A DNA stretch of 64,000 nt from an uncultured Schlesneria sp. (GCA_903899985.1 CAIULL010000030.1:1-64000); one strand, 5' to 3'; shown: positions 1-8,551, counted from the first letter of the stretch. Notes: a model not told the origin generated them from the sequence alone. Numbers and translations: made by a program.

Positions 1-5
1 CTTCC

Positions 6-49
6 GCCGAGCCGTGAAGTAGGTACACGCATCGACTCAGCGGCTCGGC
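6..49. repeat. Hairpin-forming inverted repeat at left edge
   Basis: A 9-bp perfect inverted repeat (GCCGAGCCG at 6-14, CGGCTCGGC at 41-49) encloses a 26-nt loop. The rest of the stretch up to the first gene (15-206) holds no supported gene. No function is assigned; it may be part of an interspersed repeat cut by the window edge. Confidence 0.4.
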
Positions 50-206
50 AGGAGCCTCGTCCTCCAATTGGGTTGCGGCCCGTGCCCGCGCCAGTCTCTT
101 CGTGACCTTCGTGGTAAATCTCTGCCAATCTCTTCCGCCGAACACCGGCGTTAGCCCGCAGCGTGATCGCCGTCTGTGTTGAATGATAAGTTAGCCCAAT
201 TCATTT

Positions 207-917
207 TCACACGGGCACGAATTGTTCGCCGTCGTGTTCGAATTGTGAACCGGCGGGCGCGAGCAAATGGGCGGCGATTTCGGGCGTCGCCTGGACAACA
301 AATGCGACCGGATAAACATGAGTATTGTCGGGGTCATCGACATATTCCTCAGATTCACGGCCGGAGAAAAATCGCCATCCGCTATCTTCTGCGTTGTCGG
401 GTTCTTCCCGATACATGTATGCGACGGGCTGTTTGTCTTTCATGATCATGTTTGTGGCGAAGCATAATTGCGAGAAAATACGGTGATCCGGCAGGGTGGC
501 AGGATCTCCGCTGGCACTCGAAAGAATTTCGTACGCCAGTTCAACGTCTGATTCATCATCGAAGTAGAACGACAGTTGCAACTGCCCGATCTTAGAAAAC
601 ACGAATGCATAAAGCGCCGGCACGCGTTCGTCGTCGGATTCTTCCGCCAGCCGATACGAGTAATAGATCCGCCCGTCCTCTTCGTACTCGCGCTCGTCGA
701 ACCTTTCTGGTGAAGCGGTTTCGGCAAATTGTTTCTTCAAATCAATGATCGACTTGCCGGTGTCGTTACCCCAAGCATTCAGCCAGATCGTGAAGCCCGG
801 CCGCCAGAGAACCATCGAGCCGTCCTCCATTCGCAATTTACATGCGACAGGGAGATGCAGCGACCAATCTTCTGTCAGTGCAATGCGGTCGATCACAAAC
901 GGGAAATCAGATGACAT
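207..917 (-). CDS. Imm33/DUF2185-like protein
   Basis: A 236-residue cytoplasmic protein without signal peptide or membrane segment. The C-terminal part (about residues 150-230) reads like the DUF2185/Imm33 family: a YMYREEP segment, then DSGWRFFSGRESEEY and a DDPDNTHVYPVAF stretch that fits the conserved 'DSGW.F..G.E...Y' core. The N-terminal 140 residues are not recognised. Imm33-type proteins are often predicted as immunity proteins against polymorphic toxins, but many are solitary; no toxin gene is visible here. It is the first of three small minus-strand accessory genes, and an attC-like site lies upstream of its start. ATG 917 is the only good start. Family call fairly sure, function uncertain. 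Confidence 0.7.
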   Translation of the reverse strand: MSSDFPFVIDRIALTEDWSLHLPVACKLRMEDGSMVLWRPGFTIWLNAWGNDTGKSIIDLKKQFAETASPERFDEREYEEDGRIYYSYRLAEESDDERVPALYAFVFSKIGQLQLSFYFDDESDVELAYEILSSASGDPATLPDHRIFSQLCFATNMIMKDKQPVAYMYREEPDNAEDSGWRFFSGRESEEYVDDPDNTHVYPVAFVVQATPEIAAHLLAPAGSQFEHDGEQFVPV

Positions 918-1056
918 TGGTAAAAGCCCTCACTGGGGTAACGACACGGTTAACCGGGTCGCGGCTAACCAACTCTTGAGGAACGTGACGTCGAAATTGT
1001 TGGCAAAGTTCCTTTATCGCTATGGAGCGGAAGCTCCTGGCGAACCGTTTGCAGCG

Positions 1057-1110
1057 GCTTAACATTTGAAACCGCACGGCGCACAGCCTCGGTTTAATCG
1101 ACTGTTAGGC
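1057..1110 (-). other. attC-like integron recombination site (candidate)
   Basis: Read on the minus strand the 54 bp start with GCCTAAC (fits RYYYAAC) and end with GTTAAGC (fits GTTRRRY). Inside, ATTAAACCG and CGGTTTCAAAT pair with one extra base, like the L boxes of an attC site with an extrahelical nucleotide. It begins 5 nt after the stop codon of the RibD-like gene, where cassette attC sites usually sit. No integrase is in the window and no second site was found, so this could be a chance hairpin. Confidence 0.4.
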
Positions 1111-1115
1111 TGTTC

Positions 1116-1745
1116 TCAATGACGCACATAACGCAAGTGTGTGGCAGCTGGACCGTCAAGAACCTTATCAATGCGAAACCGGGGCGCGGGCTCGCGCAGG
1201 TTCTCGAAGAGACGCCGCCCACCGCCGAATAACACGGGTGCCAAGGCGATTTCCAGCTCGTCGACGACATCCAGGTTCAGGTACTGCTGAATGACATCCG
1301 CTCCACCCGCAAGGCGAATATCACGACCGCCTGCGGATTCCCGAGCCAGCTCCAGGGCACGCTCCGGCCCGTCGTTGATAAAGTAAAAGGTCGTCCCACC
1401 CGGGCGCTCCCAAGGTTCGCGTTTTTCATTGGTAAGAACATAGACCGGTGTGTGAAACGGAGCCTCCTCTGGCCAGGCTTGCTCGCCTTGGTCGAACATT
1501 CGCTTGCCCATAATGTTGGCACCGATACGCGCTGTGGTGCTGCGAACCAGATCATTGACGGGGCCGGTCTCTCCCCCTGGTCCGAACTTGAGGTTTTCGC
1601 GGAAGTACTGCTGATTGATAATCCAACCCATCAGCGCACCCCACTTGGCACCCCAGTTCTTGTACGCGGGATTCTCCATGGTCATTCCATCCGGCGCCAT
1701 GTAGCCATCGAGGCTAAGCCCAATGTTGACGAATACTTTGCTCAT
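1116..1745 (-). CDS. Dihydrofolate reductase family protein (RibD C-terminal-like)
   Basis: A 209-residue protein of the RibD_C/YyaP-like family. It opens with VFVNIGLSLDGYMAPDGM, the usual strand-loop of this fold, and later has the pyridine-nucleotide-binding GADVIQQYLNLDVVDELEI segment and the ALAPVLFGGGRRLFE motif near the C-terminus. These proteins have the DHFR fold and bind NADPH, but most members are not true folate reductases; the substrate is unknown. Its stop codon lies 5 nt from the attC-like site, so it may be a gene cassette. The start ATG 1745 is preceded on the minus strand by a GAGGGGAG Shine-Dalgarno stretch at good spacing. Confidence 0.85.
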   Translation of the reverse strand: MSKVFVNIGLSLDGYMAPDGMTMENPAYKNWGAKWGALMGWIINQQYFRENLKFGPGGETGPVNDLVRSTTARIGANIMGKRMFDQGEQAWPEEAPFHTPVYVLTNEKREPWERPGGTTFYFINDGPERALELARESAGGRDIRLAGGADVIQQYLNLDVVDELEIALAPVLFGGGRRLFENLREPAPRFRIDKVLDGPAATHLRYVRH

Positions 1746-1884
1746 GCTTCTCCCCTCAGAGGTTCGAATTTCAGTCTAAAGACTTCCGTAACCGGGCACG
1801 AGCACGTACGGCTTTCATTTCACAATCGCCAGATCGCATCCTCGGGTGAATGACGTTGTTCGTCGCGTTTTCAATCTTTTGAAA

Positions 1885-2274
1885 TCATGTCGATTTTGGT
1901 GTGAGTAAGTTTGCGTCACGAGACAAGCGCCATTTCCCATCCGGCAGACGTTTGAAGACAGACAGGGCATTCCCTGAGAGTTGTCTGGCATTGCCTCCGT
2001 TCTTCGGAGTCACGGTGATCTCAAGGCGAGCCGTCGCGTAGGCCAACGATCCATCCACGACGATTTCGGTGTACTCGCCGCCGCAATTCATCGCAACGTG
2101 CTCCTTCATCGCCATGAACGAGTCGAGGAATTCCTGTCGCCCAAACGGAGCTCGACCCGGCGTGAGGAAAACGACATCATCTGTCATGAGGTCTGCAATT
2201 TCCGCAACGTCTCCGTTCATGGTGGCTTAGAACCACTTGCGCTGAAGTTCGCGAATAGTCTCTTCGTCGCTCAT
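1885..2274 (-). pseudogene. SnoaL-like (SgcJ/EcaC-type) protein with in-frame stop
   Basis: The minus strand from ATG 2274 reads MSDEETIRELQRKWF, then TAA (2227-2229), and continues in the same frame as ATMNGDVAEIADLMTDDVVFLTPGR to the end. The joined protein (about 129 residues) has the full layout of the SgcJ/EcaC NTF2-like family, whose N-terminal helix normally runs unbroken through this point. One base change (for example GAA to TAA) would explain the stop. The ORF track therefore splits it into 1885..2220 (111 aa) and the end of 2227..2484. Either the gene is broken, it is read through, translation restarts at ATG 2220, or the base is a sequencing error. No substrate can be named. Confidence 0.7.
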
Positions 2275-2752
2275 CTGGGCATGCCTCGAATGTCGCACCG
2301 AACTGATCAATGTCCGCAACTGATCAGGAATGATCGCTAACGCGGGCCGTTTTTCTGCCATCGCGGATATGACGATAATAGCACGAGGGCGTTTTGCAAA
2401 CGGATTCTGCTGCGAACGTGGATGATGGCGGTTCATTGTGCGTCTCCGTTCAAAAGCTGAAAGACTTAACCCGTAACCGCTCATCTTGACGCAACACTCG
2501 CCGGATTAAACAACGATCACGTTGCCGGAAAGTAATCTACCGGCGAAAAATTGCGAAAGTTGACGGAATAACTGGCCAGCGGAAAACGCGAAGAATCCGT
2601 TGACTTGCTTCACGGAGTTCGCCTGCGACCTTGGGGTTGGCTCTTTGAGCAGACTTCCAAACGGGGCCAGGCTCCCTTTGTGGGCAAATTCTTGCGGGTT
2701 GTTAGACTGTGGATGTATTGGAAATGTCTCATTCAGAACGATTTCGTAGAAT
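2275..2752. other. Gene-free stretch
   Basis: About 480 bp between the broken SnoaL-like gene (minus) and the sugar isomerase (plus). The minus ORF 2506..2775 overlaps the start of the next gene and looks like no family. Promoters for both directions should lie here, but none could be named with confidence. Confidence 0.5.
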
Positions 2753-3541
2753 ATGCAAAAATTTCGACTTGCCATCGCTACTCGTTGCTTTGTTCAACCA
2801 CTCGTGGCGTCGATCAAATCGGCGGCGGAACTTGGCGTACAGGGTCTCCAGTTTGACGTCCGAAACGAGCTCAAGGCCAGCGAGTTGACCGAAACCGGTC
2901 GGCGTGATCTGTTGCACCAGATCCGCGAACACGGACTGACCGTTGCCAGTGCGGTATTTCCTCTCAATTATCCGTTGTACGAGCCTGACAAAATTGATGT
3001 TCGCATCGCCGCAATCCGCGATGCGATGCGATTTGCCTATTCGATCAAGGCCAATACGTTGTGTTTTCGCGTCGGGCGGATTCCGGAAGATCCTGAATCG
3101 AAAGAGCGAAAATTACTGGTTGAGGGGCTTTGTGATCTGGCGAAGCATGCGAACCATATCGGAACAGCCCTGGCGATCACTCCTTCTAACGATTCTGCGG
3201 AGACGCTTCGAACGCTGTTAGACGAAATTAAAACGGGACCGATTGGAATCGATTTCGATCCGGCTCATTTTGCCATGACGCGGCGTCCGGTGGCTGAGTC
3301 CCTGCGTATGCTTCACAATCTGGTGTTGCATTTCCAGTTGCGCGACGGTGATGCAGGGATTGACGGAGGTCAGGAAGAAGCGATTGGCCAGGGAAATGTT
3401 GACTGGATTGAAGTCCTGGCAACTCTTGGTGAAATGGACTATCGAGGCTGGCTGACTTCGATCCGCACTCAAGGAAGCGATCCGGGTTATGATGTGAGTC
3501 GCGGCGTGAAATTCATCCAGAAAATTTTGCTTGGTGGTTGA
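2753..3541 (+). CDS. Sugar phosphate isomerase/epimerase (xylose isomerase-like TIM barrel)
   Basis: A 262-residue protein of the AP-endonuclease-2/xylose isomerase-like TIM barrel. The N-terminus FRLAIATRCFVQPLVASIKSAAELGVQGLQFDVR matches the first strand and helix, the GIDFDPAHFAM segment holds metal-ligand-type Asp and His, and the late strand HFQLRDGD precedes the usual 'GEG.VDW' motif, here GQGNVDWIEVLATL. Planctomycetes carry many such proteins near carbohydrate genes; the substrate cannot be read from sequence. No signal peptide, so cytoplasmic. The start ATG 2753 has only a weak ribosome site. The ACT/DUF711 genes follow on the same strand. Confidence 0.8.
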   Translation: MQKFRLAIATRCFVQPLVASIKSAAELGVQGLQFDVRNELKASELTETGRRDLLHQIREHGLTVASAVFPLNYPLYEPDKIDVRIAAIRDAMRFAYSIKANTLCFRVGRIPEDPESKERKLLVEGLCDLAKHANHIGTALAITPSNDSAETLRTLLDEIKTGPIGIDFDPAHFAMTRRPVAESLRMLHNLVLHFQLRDGDAGIDGGQEEAIGQGNVDWIEVLATLGEMDYRGWLTSIRTQGSDPGYDVSRGVKFIQKILLGG

Positions 3542-3592
3542 ATCGTTCGTCCTTTCATTAATGATTTATCGACTTCACGTTAGAAAAATATC

Positions 3593-4183
3593 ATGGCGAA
3601 ACTTTACATCATGACCGTTGTCGCTGCGAATCGGACAGGGATTCTGGCGGCACTGGCAAACGCCCTCGATGAACTTGGCGGAAATATGCTGGACGTCAGC
3701 CAGGTCGTCATTCAAAAGTTTTTTGCAATGATGATGGCGACGGAGTTTCCTGAAGACCAGGACCCTGAGGTGATCATCGACCACATCCGTGCGGTCTGCC
3801 GCGCTTTCGGTGCAGAAGTGACGCTCCGCGATCCCTCAATCGAAATGGGGTTTGACGGCGAAACCGAACCGACGCCAAAAGAGCGATATGTCTTAACGCT
3901 TTCGGGGCCTGATCGGCCAGGAATCCTTCGGTTCCTGGCTCACCGCCTGGCACAGGATGGAATTGACCTGATCGATCTTCAAGGGCGATTGCAAGGGTCG
4001 AGTCAGATGTTTTTAGCGGCGATGGAGCTTTCTGTTCCACCAGGGATCGACGCGCTGCAATTGTGCGAAGAACTCCGAAACGAATTTCGCAATGACGGTA
4101 TCACCGTGTCATTACAACATCGCCGGGTGATCGCCGGATTGGCACATCCTGAACCGGTTGGGTTTAACACGGTCAGTCATTAG
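3593..4183 (+). CDS. Tandem ACT-domain protein (GcvR-like)
   Basis: A 196-residue protein made of two ACT domains. The first begins LYIMTVVAANRTGILAALANALDELGGNMLDVSQVV, the second RYVLTLSGPDRPGILRFLAHRLAQDGIDLIDLQGRL; both show the ACT strand-helix pattern with a 'R.GI' turn. Such proteins bind amino acids and act as regulators; GcvR of the glycine cleavage system has this layout. The gene sits 81 bp before a DUF711 gene, and ACT (UPF0237) plus DUF711 (UPF0210) is a recurring neighbour pair in bacteria, so the two likely work together. The ligand is unknown. ATG 3593 starts just ahead of the first ACT strand. Confidence 0.85.
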   Translation: MAKLYIMTVVAANRTGILAALANALDELGGNMLDVSQVVIQKFFAMMMATEFPEDQDPEVIIDHIRAVCRAFGAEVTLRDPSIEMGFDGETEPTPKERYVLTLSGPDRPGILRFLAHRLAQDGIDLIDLQGRLQGSSQMFLAAMELSVPPGIDALQLCEELRNEFRNDGITVSLQHRRVIAGLAHPEPVGFNTVSH

Positions 4184-4264
4184 AGGCCCCGTTTCATATT
4201 ATTCGGGCAGTACTCCTGTTTTCGCATTGAACTAAACAAAAGATAGACCAGCTGGGCGACAATT

Positions 4265-5623
4265 ATGGATCAACGGACGGGGTTTTTCTCAGCGCTTCAA
4301 CAGCTAAGGCAGTTGCCGCTGGATGTTCGCACGGTCACACTGGGAATAAATATCTCCGACTGTGCCGATCGCAACTTTCATAAATTGTGCGATGGAATCT
4401 ACCAGCGAATTATCGCCAAAGCGGGGCGAATGAACACCGTCTGTACCGAGGTTGCGTCACTGATGGGTGTTCCCGTGCTACAGCGACGATTGTGCGTTAC
4501 GCCGATCGATCGGGTTGCCCAGGGCTTCCATGCAGCCGATTTCGTGAACATTGCCAAGACACTGGATGGTGCAGCAGCGAACGTGCACGCAGAACGAATT
4601 GGCGGATACGCGGCTGATGTGCAGCACGGCATGACCCATAGTGCCCGGCAATTGATCGCGAGTCTGCCCGAGGCACTCAGCCAGACCGAACGACTTCGCG
4701 CGGCCGTTCACGTCGGTTCGACCGAAAACGGTGTGAACATGGAAGCGATCACACTCGTTGCCAACACGTTGAAACAAGCGGCAGAAGCATCGAGTCATCG
4801 GAGTGGCGATGCCGCAGCAAAGCTGGCCGTGCTCGCAAACGACTCCACGGGTCATCCCCATCTGACCGGAGCCTGTCTCGGCGACGGCTGGGGCGACCTC
4901 GTGGTCCACGTCGGGGTCGGCGCCGCCGCGATTATCCGGCATGCACTCGAACAACGACTGCTGGAACATCCGAATTCGCGTTTAGACGAGTTGGCCTCTG
5001 TGATTCAAACGGCCGTGTTTCAGGCAACCCGAACAGCAGAGTTGGTCGGGCGGGAAATCGCTGACCGACTGGGTGCCGATTTCGGCAGTATTGATGTGAC
5101 ACTCGCCCCGACCCATCGACCAGGGGATAGTGTTGTCGACCTGTTACCACTTCTGGGGATTGGGCGAGTTGGTGCCCCAGGCACCGCTACGGCGCTCACA
5201 ATGATTCTCAGTGCCATGCGGGCCGGTTCTGCGTTTGCGTCGTGTGCCGCCGGGGCTTATTCACGTATCATGCTTTCTGTACTGGAAGATGAGTCGCTGG
5301 CTGCCGCAACCCAGTCGGGAACGCTCACATTCGATCAGCTTTGTCTGGCAGCGAATGCGGGGACGAATGGGCTGGACCTGATTTGCCTGCCAGGTGACAC
5401 GGACGTTGCCACGCTTTCTGCGATCATTGCGGATCAGGTTTCGGTCGCTGTTCTGAATCGAAGGCCGGCCGCCGTGCGACTGATTCTGGTCCCGGGAAAG
5501 GAAGCAGGGGAAATGGTGTCGTACAGTGGGATGAAGAATAGTACGGTCATTCTTCCCATACGCGGGGGCGGGCTTTCCGGACGATTCATTGATCGAGGCG
5601 GACGCTTGCCACCGGTTCGGTAG
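4265..5623 (+). CDS. DUF711/UPF0210 (PFL-like) family protein
   Basis: A 452-residue protein that fits the usual length of the UPF0210/DUF711 family. Seen are the N-terminal VRTVTLGINISD stretch, a glycine- and alanine-rich middle, the DLSLAPT-like segment IDVTLAPTHRPGDSVVDLL, and a C-terminal ICLPGDT... RLILVPGKEAGE region that ends near YSGMKNSTVILPIRGG. The family resembles glycyl-radical or PFL-like folds in some databases but has no settled function. The preceding ACT gene probably regulates or partners it. A 9-bp hairpin lies 10 nt after the stop. ATG 4265 is the first codon of the conserved N-terminus and is kept. Confidence 0.85.
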   Translation: MDQRTGFFSALQQLRQLPLDVRTVTLGINISDCADRNFHKLCDGIYQRIIAKAGRMNTVCTEVASLMGVPVLQRRLCVTPIDRVAQGFHAADFVNIAKTLDGAAANVHAERIGGYAADVQHGMTHSARQLIASLPEALSQTERLRAAVHVGSTENGVNMEAITLVANTLKQAAEASSHRSGDAAAKLAVLANDSTGHPHLTGACLGDGWGDLVVHVGVGAAAIIRHALEQRLLEHPNSRLDELASVIQTAVFQATRTAELVGREIADRLGADFGSIDVTLAPTHRPGDSVVDLLPLLGIGRVGAPGTATALTMILSAMRAGSAFASCAAGAYSRIMLSVLEDESLAAATQSGTLTFDQLCLAANAGTNGLDLICLPGDTDVATLSAIIADQVSVAVLNRRPAAVRLILVPGKEAGEMVSYSGMKNSTVILPIRGGGLSGRFIDRGGRLPPVR

Positions 5624-5633
5624 GTTGCTCAAT

Positions 5634-5657
5634 TCTGTTTGTTCTGTCACAAACAGA
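5634..5657 (+). terminator. Hairpin after DUF711 gene
   Basis: TCTGTTTGT pairs with ACAAACAGA (9 bp) around a 6-nt loop, 10 nt after the stop codon. There is no clear T-run behind it, so termination is likely but not shown. Confidence 0.4.
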
Positions 5658-5768
5658 TCTCGATACCAGTTGGGATTTTCCGGGTGACGACTACAATAAA
5701 ACGACGATGGTTATGCCATGACGAGTCCCTGGCAGACTGATTATTCTTCCTTTTGAAAACGTGAGACA

Positions 5769-6128
5769 ATGTCCTTCATTGATTTACTGGAAACATTCCC
5801 GAACCCGTACCCGCAACGGGATTATTCGATCGAAACGATCTGTCCTGAATTCACGTCCCTCTGTCCAAAAACCGGTCAACCGGACTTTGGCGTACTGACG
5901 CTGACGTATGTTCCAGATCAACTTTGTTACGAACTCAAATCTCTGAAGATGTATCTGCAGCAGTACCGCAATCATGGTGCCTTTTACGAAGCGGTGACAA
6001 ACCAGATCCTGGACGACCTCGTGGCGGTGACGCTTCCTCGATCGATGACGCTGGTCGGATCATTCACACCGCGCGGAGGGATTCGCACCAATGTGACCGT
6101 GAATTACACTGCTCAACAGCTCAAATAA
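5769..6128 (+). CDS. queF: NADPH-dependent 7-cyano-7-deazaguanine reductase
   Basis: A 119-residue short-form QueF, which reduces preQ0 to preQ1 with NADPH in queuosine biosynthesis. The active-site cysteine and aspartate sit in [15 protein letters not shown] (Cys then Asp seven residues on), the substrate-binding His and Glu in NHGAFYE, and the NADPH-binding family signature E(L/S)KSxKxY appears as ELKSLKMY. The length fits the single-domain, B. subtilis-type enzyme. The other queuosine genes (queC, queD, queE) are not in the window. The upstream 145 bp were read for a preQ1 riboswitch and none was recognised. Confidence 0.95.
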   Translation: MSFIDLLETFPNPYPQRDYSIETICPEFTSLCPKTGQPDFGVLTLTYVPDQLCYELKSLKMYLQQYRNHGAFYEAVTNQILDDLVAVTLPRSMTLVGSFTPRGGIRTNVTVNYTAQQLK

Positions 6129-6241
6129 GCTGAGTAACCATGGCGGGGAAACGATCCCTGAAAAGTCGCACCAGTCTCGACGTTGTGTTCTTGTTTTGAC
6201 ACATCCCGTCTATTCCCCTTTTTTCAAGAGAAAGAAATCTG

Positions 6242-6811
6242 ATGAAACGCACCCGTGTCTGGCTTCGAGTTGTTTGTTTGACAGGCGTGATCGTCGGAGC
6301 GTTCGCGCTCGGTGGATTCGCCAATCAAAAAGCGGACAGTGATTCCAACTTCGCCAGCCAGACAATCGACGTCGGGATGGTTGTGAGCGATATCGAGAAA
6401 TCACTGAAGTTCTACAAGGATATCCTCGGCTTTACCGAAGTGACAGGATTCAAGGTTCCCGGTGAATTCGGTTTGGATACGGGGCTTTCAAACAAACTGG
6501 ATCTCGACGTACACGTCCTGGTTCTTGGACAGGGCGAGACCGCGACGAAGCTTAAGCTGATGCAGTTCAAGTCAACGTCTGGAGTCCGAGTGGATAACAC
6601 GTTCATCCACTCCTCTTACGGTTTCCGGTACCTGACAATTCCGGTTAAAAATCTGAACATCGCGGTCGACAAAGCGACGAAAGCCGGTGGAAAAGCGATT
6701 GCGAAATGCCCTGTTCCGCTGCCAGAAGGATTTCCTGCTGGTCTCGCATTGGCAAACTATCGCGACCCCGATGGAAACCTGATTGAACTGGTTGGTCCCT
6801 GGGCGAAGTAA
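6242..6811 (+). CDS. Secreted VOC (glyoxalase-like) family protein
   Basis: A 189-residue protein with an N-terminal hydrophobic segment (RVVCLTGVIVGAFALGGFA, residues 9-27) that reads as a signal peptide or membrane anchor. The rest is one VOC pair: DVGMVVSDIEKSLKFYKDILGF opens the first half and FRYLTIPVKNLNIAVDKATKAGGK the second, ending LANYRDPDGNLIELVGPW, the standard glyoxalase/bleomycin-resistance ending with its metal-ligand Glu. Members bind a divalent metal and do isomerase, dioxygenase or binding jobs; this one's substrate is unknown. Export of a VOC protein is less common than cytoplasmic forms. An AGAAAG ribosome site precedes ATG 6242. Confidence 0.85.
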   Translation: MKRTRVWLRVVCLTGVIVGAFALGGFANQKADSDSNFASQTIDVGMVVSDIEKSLKFYKDILGFTEVTGFKVPGEFGLDTGLSNKLDLDVHVLVLGQGETATKLKLMQFKSTSGVRVDNTFIHSSYGFRYLTIPVKNLNIAVDKATKAGGKAIAKCPVPLPEGFPAGLALANYRDPDGNLIELVGPWAK

Positions 6812-6851
6812 GAATTGCTTGCCTGATGAGCGGGACAGTGGCCGGTTTTGG

Positions 6852-7198
6852 GGGTGCCACGGTTTTGGACTTCATTGAACGTGACACTTGGCTCAATGAT
6901 TCAAGTGTCACGATTTCTGCCAAAGTAGCCATCATCGCTCCGCGTGATGAGCATGCGTCGGAAACGACTCAAGCGTTGCCTTAGCATCGTGACAAATATT
7001 TGGTTTGAATTCCTTTTTTGAGAACATGCGAATTGAAAATTGGCAGGTTCTCAAAAAATGCTCATCACGCGGAGCGATGATGGCTACTTTTTTCTGAGGT
7101 GAAACCTCGCTGGAGTCTTCGACAAGGCCGTTTCTTCATGGTTCTATAAAGTCTCCGAAGAGTACGGCCTTACCGAAGACGGTAAAGCCGTGGCACCC
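6852..7198. repeat. Nested inverted-repeat element (MITE-like)
   Basis: The stretch is bounded by 11-bp perfect inverted ends (GGGTGCCACGG at 6852-6862, CCGTGGCACCC at 7188-7198). Inside are a hairpin CGTGACACTTG/CAAGTGTCACG (6880-6912), a 33-bp perfect inverted repeat (6922-6954 and 7058-7090), and near the right end a hairpin ACGGC.TTACC/GGTAA.GCCGT (7164-7191). No ORF is supported. The symmetry suggests a non-autonomous mobile element or an interspersed repeat rather than one terminator. No clear target-site duplication was seen. Confidence 0.6.
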
Positions 7199-7339
7199 TT
7201 TTCTCAGATTTCTCTTACAAAGGCTTTTCTTGATCAACAACGCAAACATCGCGTGTTCCGTTCAGTTCATCAAGCAGCCTCGCCCGCCCGTTGCAAAGTC
7301 TTCGCGGCACGCAAAAACAAAACTGTTTACGCCACGGGA

Positions 7340-8551
7340 TCAAAATGCTTCCTGCAGAATGTTGAGCAGGTCGGCCTCGCTTGGCTGTCGTCCATTTAAA
7401 AGCATCAGACGTTTGATTTCGAACGATTTTTTGGCGAACGTCGGAAGTTGATCGGGCGTCCCTCCCAATTCCCGAATCCGCTGAGGGATTCCGATTGCGG
7501 TTCGCAGTCGTTCGACCGCAGTAATTGCGAGTTCCGCTGCAGTGGATTCCGAGAGCCCCGTCGTGTCTTCCCCCAATAGTTTCGCGATCCGTGCGAATTC
7601 GGCGGTCCGGGAGGGGAGATTGAAACGCATGACATAGGGTAGCAGCAGTCCGTTTCCAGCTCCATGTGAACAGTGAAGTGCTCCACCAATCGGGTATTCC
7701 AGGGCATGCACAACGGCCACGGCATTATTTGAAAACGCCAGCCCAGCCAGCGTCGCGGCGAGCGCCATCCCTTCGCGTGCGGGCAGGTTGTCGGGTTCAC
7801 GGACTGCATTTACCAGGTGTTGCCCGATTAATTCGATTGCCCGTTCGGCAAGGCAATCACCAATCGGCTGTTTACCGTCGTACGGGAATGGTTCTTCCGG
7901 GGGAACGTCGAGTTCATCGAATCGAGCTGCCGTAAAGGCCTCGATGGCGTGCGTCAGGGCATCAATCCCACTATCTGCAGAGGCCCTGGGAGGACAAGTG
8001 AGAGTCAGCTTCGGGTCAACGACTGCCAGGTGGGGGCGCAAGTAATGACTGAGGCAACTGATTTTCGTCTGATTGACCGTGTCCGTCAGGACCGCTGCAT
8101 GCGAGACTTCGCTTCCAGTTCCGGCCGTCGTCGGAATACAGACCAGCGGCATGACCGGTCCGGGAACCTTTCCGTATCCGAAGTAATCCCGGTAGTGGCC
8201 GCCATGTGTCAGAATGTTGGCCACGATCTTGGCAAGGTCAAGATTGCTGCCGCCGCCGACTCCGATGATCGCATCAGGCTTGACTGCGCGAGCCAACTCG
8301 ATGGCTTTGTCTGCGATCGCGAATGAAGGCTCAGGTTCGCCTCCATCAAAAACCGAGACAGAAAGTCCTGCGGCTTTCAATGGCGATTCGACTTGAGCCA
8401 CAACTCCGACCCTGGTCAGGATCGAGTCGGTGACAATCAGAACATTCTTCGCTTTCCAGGGCTGAATAAACTGGTCCAGGCGGCGGACAACACCAGAGCC
8501 AAAAACGATTCGGCCGGCCGAATAAAAGTTCCAGTAATCTCGACGATGCAT
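7340..8551 (-). CDS. Iron-containing alcohol dehydrogenase
   Basis: A 403-residue group III (iron-type) NAD(P)-dependent alcohol dehydrogenase. The nucleotide-binding motif GVGGGSNLDLAK is at about residues 96-107, and the TAGTGSEV segment follows. Metal ligands of the family are visible as Asp in ADSGIDALTHAIEA (about 195, with the following His) and the two His of VVHALEYPIGGALHCSHGAGNG (about 280-293). Size and motif order are normal, so the enzyme is probably active; the alcohol or aldehyde substrate is unknown. The gene stands alone, with the nested repeat element downstream and a divergent secreted protein gene upstream. Confidence 0.92.
   Translation of the reverse strand: MHRRDYWNFYSAGRIVFGSGVVRRLDQFIQPWKAKNVLIVTDSILTRVGVVAQVESPLKAAGLSVSVFDGGEPEPSFAIADKAIELARAVKPDAIIGVGGGSNLDLAKIVANILTHGGHYRDYFGYGKVPGPVMPLVCIPTTAGTGSEVSHAAVLTDTVNQTKISCLSHYLRPHLAVVDPKLTLTCPPRASADSGIDALTHAIEAFTAARFDELDVPPEEPFPYDGKQPIGDCLAERAIELIGQHLVNAVREPDNLPAREGMALAATLAGLAFSNNAVAVVHALEYPIGGALHCSHGAGNGLLLPYVMRFNLPSRTAEFARIAKLLGEDTTGLSESTAAELAITAVERLRTAIGIPQRIRELGGTPDQLPTFAKKSFEIKRLMLLNGRQPSEADLLNILQEAF

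Noticed and set aside
1755-1785. tRNA T-loop-like GGTTCGAATT
   Set aside because: No acceptor, D-arm or anticodon arm around it.
1745-1884. Second attC site between SnoaL-like and RibD-like genes
   Set aside because: A bulged stem (TCATTCAC/GTGAAATGA) exists, but the RYYYAAC and GTTRRRY boxes are missing.
2506-2775. Minus ORF of 89 aa ahead of the sugar isomerase
   Set aside because: It overlaps the real gene's start and resembles no family.
5624-5768. Possible preQ1 riboswitch before queF
   Set aside because: No preQ1 aptamer pattern (short hairpin followed by an A-rich tail pairing with its loop) could be found.
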